Shown: positions 18,261 through 26,335 of the stretch, one piece after another | How positions within the stretch are numbered: position 1 is the stretch's first letter | Layout of the letters: each line of letters begins with the position of its first letter | Notes under the pieces: generated by a model | The model's database searches: none | The model's input: only the letters and a program-made list of their open reading frames with translations | What the model was told of the DNA's origin: nothing | Position numbers and translations under genes: made by a program | Origin: Amycolatopsis alba DSM 44262 | GTDB lineage: Bacteria; Actinomycetota; Actinomycetes; Mycobacteriales; Pseudonocardiaceae | DNA: 64,000 bases | Reading direction: 5' to 3' | Assembly: GCF_000384215.1 (NCBI RefSeq) | Contig: NZ_KB913032.1 | Location: 8,703,605 to 8,767,604, forward strand

Positions 18261-19683
18261 GTCCGATGGTAGCAGCGTCAGCAGCCTGGTCACCCAACTG
18301 AGGTCCGCGCTTGAGCGCTATCCAATCGATGGAAAGCTCCCGTCCAGCCGGGAACTCGTCCGGCAGCTGAAGGTGAGCCCGGTGACGGTGTCGCGCGCCA
18401 TCGCCGCCCTCGCCGCCGAAGGCCTGGTGATCACCCGCCCCGGAGCCGGCGTCTTCCGTGCCCCGCCGCCCCGCGAGGTCGTGGTGACCGGCGACGTTTC
18501 GTGGCAGGAGGTGGCGCTGAGTTCGCAGTCCGGCCCCCGCGCGATCGACGCGACCGGCGTGCTCACCGCGCTGAGCGATCCGCCGTCGGGCGTCATCGAC
18601 CTCAACGGCGGCTACACGCATCCGAGCCTCCAGCCGGAACGCGAACTCGCGGCGGCGTCGGCCCGCGCCGGACGCCGTCCCGGCGCGTGGACGCGGCCGC
18701 CGATCTGCGGCCTGCCCGAACTGCGGGCCTGGTTCGCCCGCGACATCGGCAGCCCGGTGAACGTCGAGAACGTGCTGGTCACCTCGGGCGGGCAGAGCGC
18801 GCTGACCACGGCGTTGCGCGCGCTCGGCGCCCCCGGCGCGCCGGTGCTGGTGGAATCCCCGACGTATCCGGGGATGCTGGCCATCGCCCGCGCCTCGGGG
18901 CTGCGGCCGGTCCCGGTGCCGATCGACCGCGACGGCGTCCGGACCGGCCTGCTCGCGGACGCCTTCCGCGAAACCGGGGCCCGGTTGTTCGTCTGCCAGC
19001 CCGCGTTCCAGAACCCGACCGGCGCGGTGCTGTGCGCCGAGCGCCGGGCCGAGGTCCTGCGCATCGCCCGTGACGCGGGCGCTTTCGTCATCGAGGACGA
19101 TTTCGCGCGGCTGATGGCGCATCCCGGCAGCCCCGCGCCCCCGCCGCCGCTTGTCGCCGACGACCCCGACGGTGTCGTGGTGCACATCCGGTCGCTCACG
19201 AAACCGGCGTCACCGAGCCTGCGGATCAGCGCGCTGGCCGCCCGCGGCCCGGCGCTGGAACGATTGCGCGGGCTCCACGCCGTCGAGAGCTTCTTCGTCC
19301 CGCGGCCTCTGCAGGAAACCGCGCTGGAGCTGGTGTCCTCCCCGGCCTGGGCACGACACCTGCGGACTCTCGCCGCCTCGCTGCGGGAACGCCGCGACGT
19401 CGCCGTCTCGGCACTGCGGGAGTTCCTGTCCTCCTGGGCCGCCGTCCCCGTCCCGACCGGTGGCTACCACCTGTGGCAACCGCTCCCCGGATTCGCCGAC
19501 GAAACGGCGTTGACCAGCGCCGCTTTCCGGGCCGGAGTAGCGGTCACGCCCGGCAGGCTCTACTTCGCGGCCGAGGCGCCGGGCCCCTATCTGCGGCTGA
19601 GCTACGTCAGCGCCGCGACGGGCGCGCAGCTTCGGGACGGCATCCGGCGCCTTTCCCAGGCGTACCAAGAGATCCCCAGTTAA
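18259..19683 (+). CDS. MocR-type (GntR/aminotransferase I) transcriptional regulator
   Basis: This 474-residue protein has an N-terminal GntR winged helix (about 5-75, LPSSRELVRQLKVSPVTVSR, then the wing ITRPGAGVF) and a fold-type I aminotransferase domain (about 110-470). The PLP-binding lysine is in IRSLTKPASPSLRIS, and FQNPTGAVL and FVIEDDFARL provide the cofactor-contacting Asn/Asp. The start at 18259 places the helix-turn-helix right at the N-terminus, as usual. No Shine-Dalgarno is visible, so it may be leaderless. The divergent neighbour is a broken EamA exporter, the expected target. The ligand, presumably PLP or an amine adduct, is unknown. Confidence 0.92.
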   Translation: MSDGSSVSSLVTQLRSALERYPIDGKLPSSRELVRQLKVSPVTVSRAIAALAAEGLVITRPGAGVFRAPPPREVVVTGDVSWQEVALSSQSGPRAIDATGVLTALSDPPSGVIDLNGGYTHPSLQPERELAAASARAGRRPGAWTRPPICGLPELRAWFARDIGSPVNVENVLVTSGGQSALTTALRALGAPGAPVLVESPTYPGMLAIARASGLRPVPVPIDRDGVRTGLLADAFRETGARLFVCQPAFQNPTGAVLCAERRAEVLRIARDAGAFVIEDDFARLMAHPGSPAPPPPLVADDPDGVVVHIRSLTKPASPSLRISALAARGPALERLRGLHAVESFFVPRPLQETALELVSSPAWARHLRTLAASLRERRDVAVSALREFLSSWAAVPVPTGGYHLWQPLPGFADETALTSAAFRAGVAVTPGRLYFAAEAPGPYLRLSYVSAATGAQLRDGIRRLSQAYQEIPS

Positions 19684-19733
19684 CCCCCGGCGCGCTTTGC
19701 TCGTACCATCGCGCACGGAGGCGACGAAAAGGA

Positions 19734-20432
19734 ATGACTCGGCCCGCGGCGGAGCCGCAAGATTCACCCGGCAGGCTCTGGGAGCTGCTCGACGACGGCC
19801 AGCGCAAGGCGCTGCGCGCCGCGGCCGAGCTGCGCCGGTACCCGGCGGGCACGGTGATCATCCGCGAGGGCGACCGGTCGGACTGGGTGCTGGTCCTCAT
19901 GACCGGGCGGGTCAAGATCACGTCGGTGTCCACCGGCGGCTACGACGCCGTGCTGGCCGTCCGCGATCCTGGCGACATCATCGGCGAGATGGCATCGATG
20001 GACGGCAGCCTGCGCTCGGCGACCGCGATCGCCGTCGAGCCGGTCACCGGGCTGTGGCTGTCCGCGCGGGCGTTCAACTCCGTGCTGCGCGAACAGCCCG
20101 GAATCTCCGTGGTCCTGCTCCGGATCATCACCTCGCGGCTGCGTTACGCCAACTCGCGCCGCACCGAGTTCGGGGACAGTACCGCCGCCGAACGCATCGC
20201 CGCGATCCTGGTCGACCTCGCCGAACGCTATGGCGTGCCGGTCCCCGACGGCACCCTGATCGCGCTGCGGATCAGCCAGCGCGACCTGGCCGGACTCGCG
20301 TCCGCGTCACGGGAAGCCGTCGCGCGGACCCTGCGGACCCTGCGCTCCGACGGGCTGCTCAGCACCGGTCGACAACGGCTGGTCGTGCGGAGCCTGCGCG
20401 ATCTCAAACAGCTCGCGCCCGACGAGCACTGA
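19734..20432 (+). CDS. CRP/FNR-family transcriptional regulator
   Basis: This 232-residue protein has a cyclic-nucleotide-binding beta-barrel (about 20-130; YPAGTVIIREGDRSDWV and GDIIGEMASMDGSLRSATAIA, the latter equivalent to the phosphate-binding cassette) and a C-terminal Crp-type helix-turn-helix (ISQRDLAGLASASREAVAR, then TLRTLRSDGLL). The ATG at 19734 follows GGAGGC and AAAGGA. There are no N-terminal cysteines, so it is not an iron-sulfur FNR. Whether it binds cAMP, cGMP or nothing is unclear. The gene stands alone, 50 bp after the MocR stop, and its 3' end overlaps the convergent membrane-protein gene by 29 bp. Confidence 0.9.
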   Translation: MTRPAAEPQDSPGRLWELLDDGQRKALRAAAELRRYPAGTVIIREGDRSDWVLVLMTGRVKITSVSTGGYDAVLAVRDPGDIIGEMASMDGSLRSATAIAVEPVTGLWLSARAFNSVLREQPGISVVLLRIITSRLRYANSRRTEFGDSTAAERIAAILVDLAERYGVPVPDGTLIALRISQRDLAGLASASREAVARTLRTLRSDGLLSTGRQRLVVRSLRDLKQLAPDEH

Positions 20433-20964
20433 GCCGCCACGGCAGCCCGAAGTGCCGCTCCACGCGGGCTCCGGTGGCGGAGAACAGTTTCCGCACGCGC
20501 GGCTCGTTCTCCGGGTCGAAGTCCGGCGTGGTCTCGATCAGCGTCGCGAGTTCGCGGGTGAGCCTGGCCGCGGCCGCCCTCGGGACCAGCAGGACACGCA
20601 CCGGCGCGAGACTGCGCACGGCCGGAGGCGGCGCGACGAGGTCGATCCGGGCACGGACCAGGCCGGTCAGCCTGGCCAGCCAGAGGACGGCACCCGCCGC
20701 CGTCCAGACCAGGAGTTCCGCCAGGAGGAACGGCGACAGGAGCAACGCCAGCCCGGCCGTCTGCGTGACGGCGAACACCAGCATCAGCAGGTCTTCGAAG
20801 CCCAGGCGTTTCCCGGCGGCGGACCGGCCGCGGTGCCGGGTGAACGACACTTCCCGGTAGCGTTCGCTTTCGGTGACGATGGCGATCGGGCGGACCCGGC
20901 GCAGCCACGGCGCGAACCGGCGCACGATCAGCCACTCGCCGCCATCGGCATCGGTCACCCGCAT
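20404..20964 (-). CDS. Paralogous membrane protein A (unknown function)
   Basis: I do not recognise a named family for this 186-residue protein. It begins DADGGEWLIVRRFAPWLRRV, has a hydrophobic stretch of two likely membrane helices (about 62-105: LLMLVFAVTQTAGLALLL and LAELLVWTAAGAVLWLA), and ends in a soluble basic domain. The N-terminus and the C-terminal pattern (FDPENEP.VR....TGARVERH) match the next gene upstream, so the two are tandem duplicates separated by 12 bp and presumably co-transcribed. The 3' end overlaps the CRP gene tail-to-tail. Confidence 0.75.
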   Translation of the reverse strand: MRVTDADGGEWLIVRRFAPWLRRVRPIAIVTESERYREVSFTRHRGRSAAGKRLGFEDLLMLVFAVTQTAGLALLLSPFLLAELLVWTAAGAVLWLARLTGLVRARIDLVAPPPAVRSLAPVRVLLVPRAAAARLTRELATLIETTPDFDPENEPRVRKLFSATGARVERHFGLPWRLSARRARAV

Positions 20965-20976
20965 CGCATTTCCCCT

Positions 20977-21585
20977 TCACCGCTGAGCGGATCCTGACAC
21001 AGACCTCCGACGAAGCAGGGTCCGGTGCCGTTCCACCCGCGCGCCGAACCGGGTGAGTGCCTCGCGCACGACCGGATCACCGGGATCGAACATCACCCGG
21101 TCGCGGAACAGGCCGCGCAATTCGGCGGCCAGCGGGTCAGCGAGTTCCCGGTGGACCTTGAGGATCGCCAGCGAGACAAGACCGGTCCCGTCCTTGTTCC
21201 AGCCGGCGACGTCGACCCGCTCCGGCGCGTTCCGGAACCACCGGACGGCCTGCGCGACGGACCCCGCGATGCCCTGGCACAGCAGCTCCAGCAGCCGAAA
21301 CGGCACCAGCACCAGCCCGAGGAGCAGGTAGCACAGGAACTCTACGGCCGCCTCCAGGAAGAGCAGCACGCCCAACAGCCCGAGAGCCACCTTCTCCACG
21401 GGGCCGCCCAGTGGGGTGTCCTTGGGCTCGTTGGGCAAGTCCTTGAGATACAGCGTCCAGTCCGCGGTGATCTTGTAGTGCCGGTAGCCGCCTCTGAGCA
21501 GCGCGAACGGCTGAACCCACCGACGCCACGGCGCGAACCGGCGAATGATCTCCCACTTACGCCCGTCGGAATCGATCACCTTCAT
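20977..21585 (-). CDS. Paralogous membrane protein B (unknown function)
   Basis: This is a 202-residue protein with the same plan as its downstream neighbour: N-terminal DSDGRKWEIIRRFAPWRRWV, a central hydrophobic block (about 88-125, ALGLLGVLLFLEAAVEFL then LCYLLLGLVLVPFRLLELL), and a C-terminal soluble domain ending FDPGDPVVREALTRFGARVE. GGGGGAG lies 6 nt before the ATG at 21585, so this is the first gene of the pair. The two N-terminal beta-rich segments with the invariant RRFAPW could be an extracytoplasmic or cytoplasmic sensor module, but this is speculative. No catalytic motif is visible. Confidence 0.75.
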   Translation of the reverse strand: MKVIDSDGRKWEIIRRFAPWRRWVQPFALLRGGYRHYKITADWTLYLKDLPNEPKDTPLGGPVEKVALGLLGVLLFLEAAVEFLCYLLLGLVLVPFRLLELLCQGIAGSVAQAVRWFRNAPERVDVAGWNKDGTGLVSLAILKVHRELADPLAAELRGLFRDRVMFDPGDPVVREALTRFGARVERHRTLLRRRSVSGSAQR

Positions 21586-21687
21586 CGGATCTCCCCCTTC
21601 TCCCCGCCGCGCCGTGGCCGGCTGAAGAAACTTTGACAGGGAACGGCCTCTCGTTCTGCGTCACCTGACACAGAACGCGAAGCCGGG

Positions 21688-21705
21688 TTGTACGCGCCTT
21701 GTACG
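21688..21705 (+). promoter_or_regulatory. Direct repeat TTGTACG x2 upstream of sialidase
   Basis: Two copies of TTGTACG, 11 bp apart start to start (about one helical turn), lie 59-76 bp before the sialidase start. The spacing suits a regulator binding one face of DNA. No matching regulator was identified in the window. Confidence 0.4.
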
Positions 21706-21763
21706 ACCTGAATGGACTCTGGTTTCCCGTCACCCGGAACCCAGCCAGGACGGAGCAATTCCC

Positions 21764-23269
21764 GTGAAGATCTCTCGCGTCGCACAGGGCCTGTTCGCGG
21801 CCCTCGTCGCCCTCGCGGCGGTCGGCGCCTCCCCGGTCACCTCGCTCGCCGCGCCCGCCGCGACCGCCGCCGTTGGGAACACGGTGGTGTACAGAGAGAA
21901 AACAGAAGGTTACGACTGCTTCAGAATCCCCGCCGTCGTCAAGGCGAACAACGGCGAACTGCTCGCGTTCGCCGAAGGCCGCAACGGCGGCGCCAGCTTC
22001 TGCAACGACAGCGGCGATATCGATCTCGTCGTCAAGCGGTCGGCGGACAACGGCAAGACCTGGAGTGCCCCGAAGATCGTCATCGAAGGTTTCGGTGACA
22101 CCAAAGGAAATCCGACGCCGATCGTGATCCCCTCAACTGGGCGGATCGTGCTGCTGTCGGTGATGGAATGCGTCAAGAACCCCGACTGCAACCGGATTCC
22201 GCGCGTCTCGATCAGCGACGACCACGGCAAGACCTGGACCGCGCCGAAGGTGCTCACCACTCAACTCGGGTTCGACGCCGCGCCGGGCTGGCTCGCGACC
22301 GGTCCATCACACGGCATCGTGCTGACGCGCGGCGCGCACGCCGGCCGCATCGTCGCCGGCATGAGCTACACCGACGACGACAAGAACAGCGGCGCGCTCA
22401 TCTACAGCGACGACCAGGGTGTCACCTGGAAGCGCGGCGCCACCGAAACCCTGGCGAAGTCGGCCACGCTGAACCCGCAGGAGATCAGCGTCACCGAACT
22501 GCTCGACGGCCGGATCTACACGGCGGCACGCAACCAGGCCAACAACGGCAACAAATGCCTCAGCGGCGGTGCGAAGAACCGCGCCTACGCCATCAGTTCC
22601 GACGGCGGGGCGAGCTTCTCCACCAAGTTCACCTTCGAGGAGGACTTGATCACCCCGGTGGTGCAGGCGTCCACCGCGCGGATGACCGCGACCGACAAGG
22701 CGGGCAAGTACAACCGGATCCTGTTCGCCGCGCCGTCGGTCTGCGACCGCCGCAAGGAACTCGTCGTCCGGTCCTCGTTCGACGAGGGCGCGAACTGGCA
22801 GGGCAACTCCGCCGGAACGCTGGTGTGGAGCGGCGACGCCGCGTACTCCGACATGGTCCAGCTGTCCTCGGGTTCGGTCGGTGTGCTGTACGAAGCGGGC
22901 CCGGCGGGGAACGCGAACGAGACCATCCGCTTTTCGACCGTCACCGAAACGACCCTCGGCGCCCCGGTGTGCGGCGGCGGCTACGGCGTGATCGACTCGG
23001 CCCCGCTCGGGACCGCGGGCACGGTTTACCTGTCCTACAACGCTTCCAACGGGCAGAACTGTGTCAGCACGATGAAGAACGCGTCCGCGGGCACCGCGAC
23101 CGCGACCTCGGCCTATCTGGAGGTCGCCGGGTCTTCCCGGAAGACCGATTCCGGGTCGTTCTCGTGGTTCGCCGGACCGGTGCGGGCGGCCGCGGCGGAC
23201 AAATGCGTGAAGTGGGGAGGTTCCGCGGACGGGACGAAGTACGACAGCCCCTCGGAACACTGCGGCTGA
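21764..23269 (+). CDS. Secreted exo-alpha-sialidase (GH33)
   Basis: This 501-residue secreted glycosidase releases terminal sialic acids from glycans. The signal peptide is about residues 1-35 (basic MKISR, hydrophobic FAALVALAAVGA, then APAATA). The family marks are the FRIP motif CFRIPAVV (Arg54 of the Arg triad), the downstream GDIDLV, and five Asp boxes of the S-x-D-x-G-x-[TS]-[WF] type: SADNGKTW, SDDHGKTW, SDDQGVTW, SSDGGASF and SFDEGANW. NPQEISVTEL and GVLYEAGP fit the Glu/Tyr nucleophile region, and AARNQ a second Arg. GTG at 21764 is preceded by GGAG. No carbohydrate-binding module follows the propeller. No sialic acid uptake or catabolism gene lies nearby, so it may be for scavenging or host/mucin interaction. 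Confidence 0.93.
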   Translation: MKISRVAQGLFAALVALAAVGASPVTSLAAPAATAAVGNTVVYREKTEGYDCFRIPAVVKANNGELLAFAEGRNGGASFCNDSGDIDLVVKRSADNGKTWSAPKIVIEGFGDTKGNPTPIVIPSTGRIVLLSVMECVKNPDCNRIPRVSISDDHGKTWTAPKVLTTQLGFDAAPGWLATGPSHGIVLTRGAHAGRIVAGMSYTDDDKNSGALIYSDDQGVTWKRGATETLAKSATLNPQEISVTELLDGRIYTAARNQANNGNKCLSGGAKNRAYAISSDGGASFSTKFTFEEDLITPVVQASTARMTATDKAGKYNRILFAAPSVCDRRKELVVRSSFDEGANWQGNSAGTLVWSGDAAYSDMVQLSSGSVGVLYEAGPAGNANETIRFSTVTETTLGAPVCGGGYGVIDSAPLGTAGTVYLSYNASNGQNCVSTMKNASAGTATATSAYLEVAGSSRKTDSGSFSWFAGPVRAAAADKCVKWGGSADGTKYDSPSEHCG

Positions 23270-23293
23270 GTCCTGGGGTCGTGATGGCCCAGT

Positions 23294-23350
23294 AGTCCGT
23301 GAAGGGCTCTTTGAGGGACTCTGAGTCCCTCAAAGAGTCCTTCACGGACT
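23294..23350. terminator. Long hairpin between convergent genes (bidirectional terminator or repeat)
   Basis: Two 28-bp arms (23294-23321 and 23323-23350) are inverted copies with one mismatch and a 1-base loop. The core is CTCTTTGAGGGACTC. It lies between the sialidase stop and the convergent small gene. It lacks a clear T-run, as is common for actinobacterial terminators. The perfection of the arms suggests a mobile or amplified repeat unit. Confidence 0.7.
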
Positions 23351-23379
23351 TCCGACCAGGGGTGCCCCAGGGCCGCGAG

Positions 23380-23847
23380 TCACTTCGGCGGGCGCAGCCT
23401 CGGCGAAAGTTTCGTGAGCTCCAGTTTTTCGAGCTGACCCGAAATCTCCGCGAGCCCGGCATCGAGGCGGTCCAGATCCGCACCCCGGCCCGCAAGATCG
23501 TCTCGGACGTGCTTCTCGACCTTCGCCCAGTCGTTGCGGTACTTCGTGGCGAGTTCCTTCCACGGCACGCCCGCCAGCTCCCCGGCGAGGCCGCTGTCGT
23601 AGGCGATCACCCCGCGCTCCAGCAAATACGCGATGCCGGGGTAGCCGAGGTAGCCCTGCCAGTAGGACCCGTTGTCGTTGGCCGTGATCGACCCCGCGGC
23701 CGGATCGTGGCGGACGTCGTAGGTCTTGGCCTTGTCCGACGACGCGACGCGCGCCGTGTCACCGTCGATCTCGACCCGCCCGTCGGCCACCGCGCCGAGC
23801 GCCTCGTAGATCTTGATGACCGGCGACGGTTTCCATTCTCGGGCCAC
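23380..23847 (-). CDS. Conserved hypothetical protein
   Basis: I do not recognise a catalytic family for this 155-residue soluble protein. The first half (IKIYEALGAVADGRVEIDGD ... SSDKAKTYDVRHDP) reads like a small beta-rich domain, followed by an aromatic segment (NGSYWQGYLGYPGIAYLLE) and a charged C-terminal helix (about 110-150) that could be a coiled coil. Its GTG start directly follows the TGA of the DUF1905 gene, so the two are co-translated. The pairing suggests a shared but unknown function. Confidence 0.75.
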   Translation of the reverse strand: MAREWKPSPVIKIYEALGAVADGRVEIDGDTARVASSDKAKTYDVRHDPAAGSITANDNGSYWQGYLGYPGIAYLLERGVIAYDSGLAGELAGVPWKELATKYRNDWAKVEKHVRDDLAGRGADLDRLDAGLAEISGQLEKLELTKLSPRLRPPK

Positions 23848-24117
23848 TCAGCCCTCCAGCCGTTCGAGCAGGACGACGTCCACGGTGTCGCCCTCCCCCT
23901 TGCCGATCGCCTTGCGCACCTCGGCCTTCACCGGGAGCTTGTGGGTGCCGTCGCCCAGCGCCATGAACGAACTCCGGAACGGATGTCCGTCGATGGTCCC
24001 GCGCACCTTCACCAGCCCCTTGGTGCCGAAGAACTCGGCGGAGCCGGGCATGACCACGTACGTCCAGCCGCCCTTCTCCGGGCTCTTGAGCAGCGTCGAT
24101 GTGAACTTCTTGTTCAT
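23848..24117 (-). CDS. DUF1905 domain protein
   Basis: This 89-residue single-domain protein matches the DUF1905 pattern: F.STL...EKGGWTYV, then [20 protein letters not shown], and [17 protein letters not shown] with the closing VDVVLLER. The fold is a small beta-barrel; no biochemical function is established for it. The ATG at 24117 is followed without a gap by the next gene, so it is the first cistron of a two-gene unit. It is cytosolic, with no signal or membrane segment. Confidence 0.85.
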   Translation of the reverse strand: MNKKFTSTLLKSPEKGGWTYVVMPGSAEFFGTKGLVKVRGTIDGHPFRSSFMALGDGTHKLPVKAEVRKAIGKGEGDTVDVVLLERLEG

Positions 24118-24156
24118 GACAGCACCTTACGACAGGGCACCGACGAAACCGGTACG

Positions 24157-24663
24157 TCAAAGTGCGACACGGATGCGGACGCGGCGGCCGACGTCGCGCG
24201 CCCAGGCCCGGATCGACGGCCAGTCACGGAAGTCGCCCGCCCAGGGGCCCATGGCCATGATCTTCCAGAGCAGACCGCGAGCGGTGGCCGGGGTGAGCCT
24301 GCCGCCGAAGGTGGCCGTGCGCTCGGCGTCGATCCTCGCGGCCAGCAGGGCCACCCCCGCGGGCAGGCTGACCCGTTTGCTCGCGGAGAACGGCCCGCAG
24401 GGCCCGCTGTGGAACAGCCAGACCGGGCGGTTCCGGAGCGCCTCCTCGTGCTCGGCGAGCAGGCGCACCGCCTCCGGGCGCCATCGACGGTGGTGCAGCG
24501 CGCTCCCCACGATCACCGCGCCGTACGATTCGACGTCCTCGACCTCGGCGGCGTCGAGCAGATCGGCCGTCAGACCGCTTTCCCGCAGCTCGGCGACGAT
24601 CACCTCGGCGATCTCCTTTGTCCCGCCGGACCGGCCGGCGTGGGCGACGAGCACTGCGGTCAT
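24157..24663 (-). CDS. Flavodoxin-domain protein
   Basis: This is a 168-residue protein of the flavodoxin/HemG-like fold. VLVAHAGRSGGTKEIAEVI is the FMN-phosphate loop with following helix, YGAVIVGSALHHRRW is the second FMN-contact strand and loop, and PVWLFHSGPCG is the third. It is somewhat longer than a plain flavodoxin and ends in a basic helical tail. I chose the ATG at 24663 because GGAGG lies just upstream and the first beta-strand begins at residue 2. It lies 88 bp downstream of the nitric oxide synthase gene on the same strand. Because bacterial NOS proteins lack a reductase domain, this is a plausible electron donor, though that link is only positional. Confidence 0.8.
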   Translation of the reverse strand: MTAVLVAHAGRSGGTKEIAEVIVAELRESGLTADLLDAAEVEDVESYGAVIVGSALHHRRWRPEAVRLLAEHEEALRNRPVWLFHSGPCGPFSASKRVSLPAGVALLAARIDAERTATFGGRLTPATARGLLWKIMAMGPWAGDFRDWPSIRAWARDVGRRVRIRVAL

Positions 24664-24751
24664 GCCTCCATTGTCCGCGCGGCCGCAACCCATGCCACCG
24701 TCCGGTCTACCGACACGCCGCATTCGGCTCACCTCTTCACCCGTCTGTGGC

Positions 24752-25960
24752 CTACCCCGGAGGCAGGAACGCCGGTCTCGCGGCCGGATCGGGTTCGTCG
24801 TAATAACGGTGGAACACCGCCGTCTGCCCACCGGACAACGGCGGGACGATCCAGCTCCACTCCGCCTGGCAACGACGGCCCGCGCGTTCTTCCTTGGCGA
24901 TGTGCGTGAGGAACCGCCGCGATTCGGTGTGGTGATCGGCGACGGTCACGCCCGCCGCGTCGAAGGAGTGCTGGACAGCCAGCGTCAGCTCGACCAGCGT
25001 GCGGTCACGCCACAGGGTGCGCTCCGATTTCGTCGACAGCCCCATCAGATCCGCGATCACCGGCAACAGGTCGTACCGGTCGGCGTCGGCCAGGTTGCGC
25101 GCGCCGACCTCGGTGGCGAGGTACCAGCCGTTGAACGGCGCCGCGGGGTAGGTGACGCCGCCGATGACCAGCCGCATGTTGCTGATCGCCGGCACCGCGT
25201 GCCAGCGCAGCCCGAGCCCGGCGAACCACCGGTGGTCGGGATGCGACAGCGGGACCTCCAGCACGGCGTCCGACGGCAGCCCGAACAGCCGCCGGTCCCC
25301 CGGTACGGCCTCGATGAGCAGCGGGAGGACGTCGAAGGAGCCTTTGCGTTCGGGTGGGCGCCAGCCGTGCTGCCGGACGGTCTCGGTGAAGTCGGCGTGG
25401 CGCGGATCGCCCAGCACCGAGCCGTCGCTGAGCCGATAGCCCGCGTACCGGATGAGCTGGTCGTTGTGGATCCTCGGACCGGGCACCGCCGGGCCGTCCG
25501 GCGCGAACACGGTGATGGTCGACCGGATCCGGCCGTCACGGGTCGCCTCACGCAAATGGGTGACGCACTCGTCGGCGATGGCTTCGGCGCCTTCGACGTC
25601 ACGGCGATCCCGCACTTTCAATCCCTGCCAATACAGCCTGCCGATGCACCGGGCGGAGTTCCGCCAGGCCACTCTGGCGCCGAACTCGACCTCGGCCGGG
25701 GTGTGCCGGTACGTGCCGGTCTCGTGGATCTCGGCGCGGACCCGGTCGAGCCGCTCGTGCAGTCCCTCGGTCCCGCCTTCCGCCTCGGCGTGAAAGAGCC
25801 GGAGGAAGTCCTCCGCCTCGGCCACGTCCACGCTCCGTCCCCGCGGCCCCGCCTCCGGAGGCAGGCGAGGGATATCCGTCACCTGCATGGAGGCCGTCGA
25901 TACCTCGGCCTCCCACTCTCCGAATTCGACGCCGGCACCTGCGGCGGGAACGATCACCAT
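24752..25960 (-). CDS. nos: Bacterial nitric oxide synthase oxygenase
   Basis: This 402-residue heme-thiolate enzyme oxidises L-arginine to citrulline and NO. The heme ligand is Cys105 in VAWRNSARCIGRLYW. The substrate-binding region is visible as WYLATEVGARN, with the Glu that grips the guanidinium group, and the C-terminal part carries the ESRRFLTHIAKEE and QAEWSWIVPPLSGGQT segments of the dimer/pterin region. There is no calmodulin site or flavin reductase domain, as in other prokaryotic NOS proteins. AGGAGGA lies directly before the ATG at 25960, so the adjacent GTG at 25957 is an equally likely start, giving better spacing. An earlier ATG at 25993 lacks a ribosome site. The neighbouring flavodoxin gene may supply electrons. 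Confidence 0.93.
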   Translation of the reverse strand: MVIVPAAGAGVEFGEWEAEVSTASMQVTDIPRLPPEAGPRGRSVDVAEAEDFLRLFHAEAEGGTEGLHERLDRVRAEIHETGTYRHTPAEVEFGARVAWRNSARCIGRLYWQGLKVRDRRDVEGAEAIADECVTHLREATRDGRIRSTITVFAPDGPAVPGPRIHNDQLIRYAGYRLSDGSVLGDPRHADFTETVRQHGWRPPERKGSFDVLPLLIEAVPGDRRLFGLPSDAVLEVPLSHPDHRWFAGLGLRWHAVPAISNMRLVIGGVTYPAAPFNGWYLATEVGARNLADADRYDLLPVIADLMGLSTKSERTLWRDRTLVELTLAVQHSFDAAGVTVADHHTESRRFLTHIAKEERAGRRCQAEWSWIVPPLSGGQTAVFHRYYDEPDPAARPAFLPPG

Positions 25961-26335
25961 TCCTCCTGCGCTCGGGAATGCCCGGAGGATCATGCCTGAT
26001 CGGCAGAAGGCCGGGTCCGGACCAGACAAAAGAGGATACCCCACAGAAAGACGAGCACGATCCACCAAACGGCAGAAGACCCGCCCTGGCTGACATTTCC
26101 GCAGGCAGAAAGCCCGACGGCGACAATATTTGAAATTGAATACCACTTCGCATGAGATTCACGGAATTGCATTCGGCAAAATGATCACACTTACCCAAGA
26201 TCACTTTTATGATCGTCATTCATCACTCTTTCGAGTGTATTCGACCGTCCGCCCTTATGCTCTTTCCCCACACCGGTGTATTGACCCGCGCCCGCCATCG
26301 CTAGAGTGCGGGGAGCTCCGGCGGAAAGGAAAATC
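25961..26335. other. AT-richer intergenic region with a possible small membrane ORF
   Basis: This 375-bp gap between the divergent NOS and GTPase genes is much richer in A/T than its surroundings and should hold both promoters. On the minus strand, 25990-26172 could encode a 60-residue peptide with one clear membrane helix (SAVWWIVLVFLWGILFCLV) whose stop overlaps an ATG in the NOS frame. Its codon usage is atypical, so I leave it as a possibility. TTGACC at 26281 and TAGAGT at 26302 before the GTPase gene have only a 15-bp spacer. Confidence 0.45.

Noticed and set aside
26281..26307. Promoter TTGACC ... TAGAGT before the G3E GTPase gene
   Set aside because: The spacer is only 15 bp, too short for a normal sigma-70-type promoter; mentioned only as a possibility.
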